A stretch of DNA of 8,023 bases from Actinomycetota bacterium. GTDB taxonomy: Bacteria; Actinomycetota; Actinomycetes; Streptosporangiales; Streptosporangiaceae. Position 1 is the first letter of the stretch, and each line of letters starts with the position of its first letter. Position numbers and translations under genes: made by a program. Below, in pieces: positions 5,490 to 8,023 of this stretch. Below the pieces are notes generated by a model, which did not search any database, had not been told where the DNA came from, and saw nothing but the letters and a program-made list of their open reading frames with translations. Where the stretch lies: assembly GCA_003161205.1 (NCBI GenBank), contig PMOU01000104.1:1-8023 (forward strand). Reading direction: 5' to 3'.

Positions 5490-6263
5490 ATGACCGCCGA
5501 AACGAACCGTACCCCCCCGGCCCGCAGGGCCGGGGGGGCCAGGGGGGGCGGGCAGCCCCCCCGTGATCGGGGGGCCGGGGGGGTACGGGTGGGCGGGCAG
5601 CCCCCCCGTGATCGGGGGGTTCCGGGGGGTCGCCCCCCCGGGCCAGCACTTCGCCTGCTGACCGCGGCCGAGGAGCTTTTCGGCGAGCGTAGTTACCACC
5701 GGACGACAATCGCCGACATCTGCGCCCGGGCCGGGATGGCCACCGGCAGCTTCTATTCGTACTTCGGGTCCAAGGCGGAGATCTTCGCCGCGGTGGTGCG
5801 GGCGATCAACACCGACCTGAGGCAATCGATGAAGGCGGCCATTGAGCACGCCGACGGCGGCCAGCGGGCCAGGGAGCGCGCATCCTTCCGGGTGTACTTC
5901 GACCTGCTGTCCGAACGCCCCTGGATCGAGCGCATCGTCCGCGAATCGGAGTTCATCGACCCCGGGCTGTTCCGCGAGTACTACGAGCACCTGACCCGGG
6001 GTTACGCGCGCGGCGTGCGGGCCGCCCAGCTGGCGCACGAGGTCGACGCGCACTATGACCCGGAGGTCATCGCGTACGCCTACACCGGGATCGGCAACTT
6101 CGTCGGCATGCGCTGGGCCGAGTGGACGGCGGGCGGCCGCGTCCCCGAGGACGTGCTCAACGACGTCCTCGAGCTGCTGCGGCGAGGACTTCCTCCTGCA
6201 GGCCAAAGCGGCCCCCGGGACGGCGAAGAACGCGAGAATCCCGGCCGCGATCAGGACGCCTGA
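5490..6263 (+). CDS. TetR/AcrR-family transcriptional regulator with repeat-encoded N-terminal arm
   Basis: This 257-aa predicted dimeric repressor has a TetR-type DNA-binding domain at about residues 53-99. It includes LLTAAEELFGERSYHRTTIADICARAG and the recognition segment MATGSFYSYFGSKAEIF, followed by an all-helical ligand domain (about 100-245, with RESEFIDPGLFREYYEHL) whose effector I cannot predict. The first ~52 residues are abnormal: family members usually have 5-20 residues before helix 1, whereas here a Gly/Pro/Arg arm (GGQPPRDRG twice) is encoded by G/C palindromes and an exact direct repeat. The start is uncertain. ATG 5490 lies 18 bp after the binding-protein stop and has no visible Shine-Dalgarno; the only other usual in-frame start before the DNA-binding domain is GTG 5589. 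Its position behind the importer suggests it controls that operon. Long G and C homopolymers make the frame here sensitive to sequencing error. Confidence 0.85.
   Translation: MTAETNRTPPARRAGGARGGGQPPRDRGAGGVRVGGQPPRDRGVPGGRPPGPALRLLTAAEELFGERSYHRTTIADICARAGMATGSFYSYFGSKAEIFAAVVRAINTDLRQSMKAAIEHADGGQRARERASFRVYFDLLSERPWIERIVRESEFIDPGLFREYYEHLTRGYARGVRAAQLAHEVDAHYDPEVIAYAYTGIGNFVGMRWAEWTAGGRVPEDVLNDVLELLRRGLPPAGQSGPRDGEERENPGRDQDA
5512..5538 (+). repeat. Perfect 12-bp G/C-only inverted repeat (hairpin)
   Basis: CCCCCCCGGCCC (5512-5523) and its exact complement GGGCCGGGGGGG (5527-5538) flank a three-base GCA loop. The element begins 40 bp after the stop of the binding-protein gene and 19 bp after the tetR ATG codon, so in RNA it would be an extremely stable hairpin just inside tetR. 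It has no following T-run. It may act as a terminator-like element for the transporter operon, or belong to the repeat cluster that continues to 5641. Confidence 0.75.
5546..5619 (+). repeat. Exact 29-bp direct repeat with internal palindrome, two copies 45 bp apart
   Basis: Positions 5546-5574 and 5591-5619 are identical over 29 bp and keep partial similarity beyond, with a 45-bp period (15 codons). Each copy contains C7-GTGATC-G6, which can fold into a 7-bp stem with a TGAT loop. The copies encode GGQPPRDRG at TetR residues 20-28 and 35-43. The C7 tract can alternatively pair with an upstream G7 (5542-5548 or 5577-5583), so several mutually exclusive structures are possible. The arrangement resembles a small mobile or amplifiable palindromic element lying in frame inside a coding region. 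Confidence 0.85.
5622..5641 (+). repeat. 8-bp G/C inverted repeat closing the palindrome cluster
   Basis: CCGGGGGG (5622-5629) pairs with CCCCCCGG (5634-5641) around a TCGC loop. It is the right-hand end of the G/C palindrome cluster and lies immediately before the codons for the conserved TetR DNA-binding domain. Together with 5512-5538 it brackets the two 29-bp copies. Confidence 0.65.
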
Positions 6264-6273
6264 ACGCACGGGT

Positions 6274-6347
6274 TGTGGATAAACCTGTGGATACCGTGGG
6301 GACGGAGCCCGATTCCTGGGGAACCCGCGGTGCGGGCCTGTGGATTA
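6274..6347 (-). promoter_or_regulatory. Cluster of three DnaA-box-like 9-mers
   Basis: Read on the minus strand, 6282-6274 is TTATCCACA, a perfect E. coli-type DnaA box. GTATCCACA (6294-6286) and TAATCCACA (6347-6339) each differ from it at one base. All three point the same way; the first two are 12 bp apart start to start. They lie between two convergent genes, where no promoter is expected, so a DnaA-binding or titration role is more natural than transcriptional control. There is no dnaA, dnaN or AT-rich unwinding region in the window, so this is not evidently oriC. Confidence 0.55.
6324..6336. terminator. Weak hairpin between convergent tetR and idi
   Basis: CCCGC (6324-6328) and GCGGG (6332-6336) form a 5-bp stem with a GGT loop in the gap between the two convergent genes. 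The position suits a bidirectional terminator, but the stem is short and has no T-tract on either side. It is the best candidate I see in this gap. Confidence 0.25.
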
Positions 6348-6349
6348 GG

Positions 6350-6925
6350 TCACGGCACGGCCGCGGGCGGAAGATCCGCCGCGTCGGCCGGGGACCATGT
6401 CGGGGGCCGGCCGCCGAGGGCGGTGAGCTCGGCCAGCTGCAGGGCGCACCACGGCGAGATGGGCTGCCGGCCGGTACGCACCGCCGCGCAGAACTCATCC
6501 CAGTCCACCCACGTGACCTCGGCGACCTCCGCCGGGTCAGGGTCAGGGTCGGCGTCGGAGTACGCCGCGTAGACCGGGCAGACCTCGTTTTCAGCCACCC
6601 CGTTGGCCATCCGCGCCTCATACCGGAACCTGGGCAGCACCAGAGCGAGCTTCGCCGTGTCGATCCCCAGCTCCTGCCGCAGCCGCCGCTGGACGCTGTC
6701 CGACATAGACTCACCGGGCGCCGGGTGCCCGCAGCACGTGTTGGTCCACACTCCCGGCCAGGTGCGCTTGGACTCCGCCCGCCTGGCGAGCAGGAACTGG
6801 CCTTCGGAGTTGAACAGGTAACAGGAGAACGCCAGGTGCAGCGGCGTCTGGGCGTGATGCACGGAGGCCTTGGCCGCGGTGCCGCAGGCATGCCCGCTCT
6901 CATCGAGAAGGACGACGTTCTCCAC
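6350..6925 (-). CDS. idi: Isopentenyl-diphosphate delta-isomerase, type I
   Basis: This 191-aa Nudix-fold enzyme interconverts isopentenyl and dimethylallyl diphosphate in the cytoplasm, supplying both isoprenoid building blocks. Residues aligning with the E. coli enzyme are all present: metal-binding H23 and H30 (HHAQTPLH), catalytic C65 and metal-binding H67 in NTCCGHP, E85 in the Nudix-like RRLRQELG, and E112/E114 (catalytic Glu and metal ligand) in ENEVCP. The segments LHLAFSCYLFN, RRAESKRTWPGVWTN and ISPWCALQ are also typical. The length is normal, with a Pro/Ala-rich tail after about residue 170. The start is GTG 6925-6923, preceded closely by GGGAG. It converges with tetR and follows the dehydratase gene after 81 bp containing its own likely promoter. 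No other isoprenoid genes are visible. Type I enzymes depend on divalent metal, not flavin. Confidence 0.95.
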   Translation of the reverse strand: MENVVLLDESGHACGTAAKASVHHAQTPLHLAFSCYLFNSEGQFLLARRAESKRTWPGVWTNTCCGHPAPGESMSDSVQRRLRQELGIDTAKLALVLPRFRYEARMANGVAENEVCPVYAAYSDADPDPDPAEVAEVTWVDWDEFCAAVRTGRQPISPWCALQLAELTALGGRPPTWSPADAADLPPAAVP

Positions 6926-6947
6926 GGTCTCCCGCCTGAGGGTGGTC

Positions 6948-6971
6948 GGTAAGGGCAGGTGAACCTTACCT
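6948..6971 (-). promoter_or_regulatory. Iron-box-like dyad and inverted repeat upstream of idi
   Basis: On the minus strand 6971-6957 reads AGGTAAGGTTCACCT. This matches 13 of 15 bases of the core AGGTTAGGCTCACCT known from actinobacterial DtxR/IdeR/DmdR iron boxes, though only 13 of 19 when the flanks are counted. The same region holds a perfect 7-bp inverted repeat (GGTAAGG 6948-6954, CCTTACC 6964-6970). TAAGGT at 6969-6964 fits an actinobacterial -10 for idi, which would place the dyad over the promoter, the usual position for iron-dependent repression. The alternative is a weak terminator for the dehydratase gene; there is no T-run. The consensus match is from memory. Confidence 0.35.
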
Positions 6972-7006
6972 GGTCACGCACGTACGTAAGCGAAACACGG
7001 CTGACC

Positions 7007-8023
7007 CTAGTGCGAGTCGCGGGGGACGTCGTGCCCGCTGGCGCCGACCAGGAAGTCCAGGTCGGCACCGGAGTCAGCCTGCAGCACGTGCTCGCCGTAC
7101 AGCCGGGTCCAGCCGCGGCTGGCGTGCGGCGCGGGCGGCTGCCATCCGGCGCGGCGGCTGGCCAGCTCGTCGTCGGTGACCTCGAGCGTCAGGGTCCTGG
7201 CCGGGACGTCCAGGGTGATCCAGTCGCCGGTCTGGACCAGGGCCAGCGGGCCGCCGACCGCGGCTTCGGGGGCGACGTGCAGGATGACCGTGCCGTACGC
7301 GGTGCCCGACATGCGGCCGTCGCAGATCCGCACGATGTCGCGGACGCCGCGCCGGATCAGCTTCTTCGGCAGCGCCACGTTGGACACCTCCGGCATGCCG
7401 GGGTAGCCGCGCGGCCCGCAGTAACGCACGACGAGCACGGTGTCCTCGTCCACGTCGAGCTCCGGATCGTCGGCGACCGCGTAATACGCCGAGGGTGAGT
7501 CGAAGACCAGCGCCCGGCCGCGGTGCTTGAGCAGGTGCGGCGAGGCGGCCGACTGCTTGATCACCGCGCCGTCCGGGGCCAGGTTGCCGCGCAGCACCGC
7601 GGTGCCGGTGCCGGCCGGCTGGAACGGCTCGGCCAGGGTCTTGATGACCTCGCGGTTCCAGCACGGCGCGTCCGCCACGTTCGCGCCGGCGCCGAGCCCG
7701 GTCACCGTCATCGCGCTGGACTGCAGCAGGCCGGCCTCGTCGAGCTCGCGCATGACCGCGGGCAGCCCGCCGGCGTAACAGAAGTCCTCCATCAGGTATT
7801 TGCCGCTCGGCTGCAGGTTGAGCAGCGTCGGCACGTCCCGGGCCAGCACATCGAAGTCGTCGAGCGACAGCGGCACGCCGAGACGCCCGGCCAGCGCGAG
7901 CAGGTGGATCACCGCATTCGTCGAACCGCCGATCGCGGCGTTCACCCGGATCGCGTTCTCGAACGCCGCCCTGGTCATGATGGCCGACGGCCGCAGGTCG
8001 TCCCGCACCAGGCCGACGATCAC
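7007..8023 (-). CDS. IlvD/Edd-family dehydratase, C-terminal 338 codons (sugar-acid dehydratase-like)
   Basis: The gene enters from the right edge and ends at TAG 7009-7007; about 230-240 N-terminal residues, including the likely Fe-S-ligating cysteines, lie outside. Visible family motifs are DLRPS.I.T..AFENAI.VNAAIGGSTNAVIHL (9-41 of the fragment), NLQPSGKYLMEDFCYAGGLPAV (69-90), the swivel domain from about 160, and DGRMSGTAYGT (235-245), where Ser239 aligns with the proposed catalytic serine. These enzymes dehydrate 2,3-dihydroxy acids using an Fe-S cluster and Mg2+. MSGTAYGTVILHVAPEAA, GPRGYPGMPEV and the C-terminal PRDSH are the forms I associate with arabonate/xylonate-type sugar-acid dehydratases. 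Classical IlvD of valine/isoleucine synthesis usually shows RFSG.T.G. The common database label would be dihydroxy-acid dehydratase. The window-edge codon GTG is internal, not a start. Confidence 0.85.
   Translation of the reverse strand: MIVGLVRDDLRPSAIMTRAAFENAIRVNAAIGGSTNAVIHLLALAGRLGVPLSLDDFDVLARDVPTLLNLQPSGKYLMEDFCYAGGLPAVMRELDEAGLLQSSAMTVTGLGAGANVADAPCWNREVIKTLAEPFQPAGTGTAVLRGNLAPDGAVIKQSAASPHLLKHRGRALVFDSPSAYYAVADDPELDVDEDTVLVVRYCGPRGYPGMPEVSNVALPKKLIRRGVRDIVRICDGRMSGTAYGTVILHVAPEAAVGGPLALVQTGDWITLDVPARTLTLEVTDDELASRRAGWQPPAPHASRGWTRLYGEHVLQADSGADLDFLVGASGHDVPRDSH

Noticed and set aside
5546..5619. Two-copy repeat as a CRISPR array
   Set aside because: There are only two copies with a 16-bp G/C-rich interval, inside a coding frame, and no cas genes; it does not fit CRISPR geometry.
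5460..6269. Minus-strand open frame of 269 codons opposite tetR
   Set aside because: The plus strand encodes a clear TetR DNA-binding domain. The antisense translation is a Pro/Gly product of the G/C repeats followed by low-complexity sequence.
6274..6347. The DnaA-box cluster as the chromosomal origin
   Set aside because: No dnaA, dnaN, AT-rich unwinding element or large box array is present, and the flanking genes are not origin genes.
6122..7068. Plus- and minus-strand open frames of 276 and 303 codons overlapping idi
   Set aside because: idi in its own frame has every catalytic and metal-binding residue; the others are Arg/Pro-rich shadows.

Overview
The window looks like chromosomal DNA from a high-G+C actinobacterium. 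The evidence is strong G/C bias at third codon positions, frequent GTG starts, an actinobacterial-type PepN N-terminus, and a lipoprotein with a Ser-rich linker. I cannot name the genus from the sequence.

Layout. Positions 1-290 (minus strand) hold the first 96 codons of an aminopeptidase N gene running off the left edge. A divergent intergenic region (291-505) follows, with a perfect 8-bp inverted repeat (401-424) that is a good operator candidate. Positions 506-5471 hold a tightly packed five-gene operon for a branched-chain-amino-acid-type (HAAT/LIV) ABC importer in the order livG-livF-livH-livM-substrate-binding lipoprotein. Genes overlap by 8 bp (G/F) and 4 bp (M/SBP) or are separated by 2-20 bp. 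Immediately behind, in the same orientation, lies a TetR-family regulator (5490-6263). Its N-terminal arm is encoded by an unusual cluster of G/C-only palindromes and an exact 29-bp direct repeat.

The tetR gene converges with idi (type I isopentenyl-diphosphate isomerase, minus strand, 6350-6925). The 86-bp gap between them carries three DnaA-box-like 9-mers in one orientation. An 81-bp gap containing an iron-box-like dyad then separates idi from the 3' part of an IlvD/Edd-family dehydratase (minus strand, from 7007 off the right edge). Its motifs resemble the sugar-acid (arabonate-type) branch more than classical IlvD.

How the genes work together. The lipoprotein would capture a ligand outside the membrane, LivH/LivM would form the channel, and LivG/LivF would power uptake. 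The TetR protein probably controls the operon, perhaps through the 401-424 dyad. The transported ligand is not evident; the binding protein is of a divergent, poorly characterised type, so 'branched-chain amino acid' is a family label only. pepN, idi and the dehydratase look like independent neighbours.

The most unusual signals are non-coding: the palindrome/repeat cluster inside tetR, the DnaA-box cluster between convergent genes, a 12-bp-stem hairpin inside the end of livM, and the two candidate operators. I found no phage, IS, CRISPR or RNA gene.
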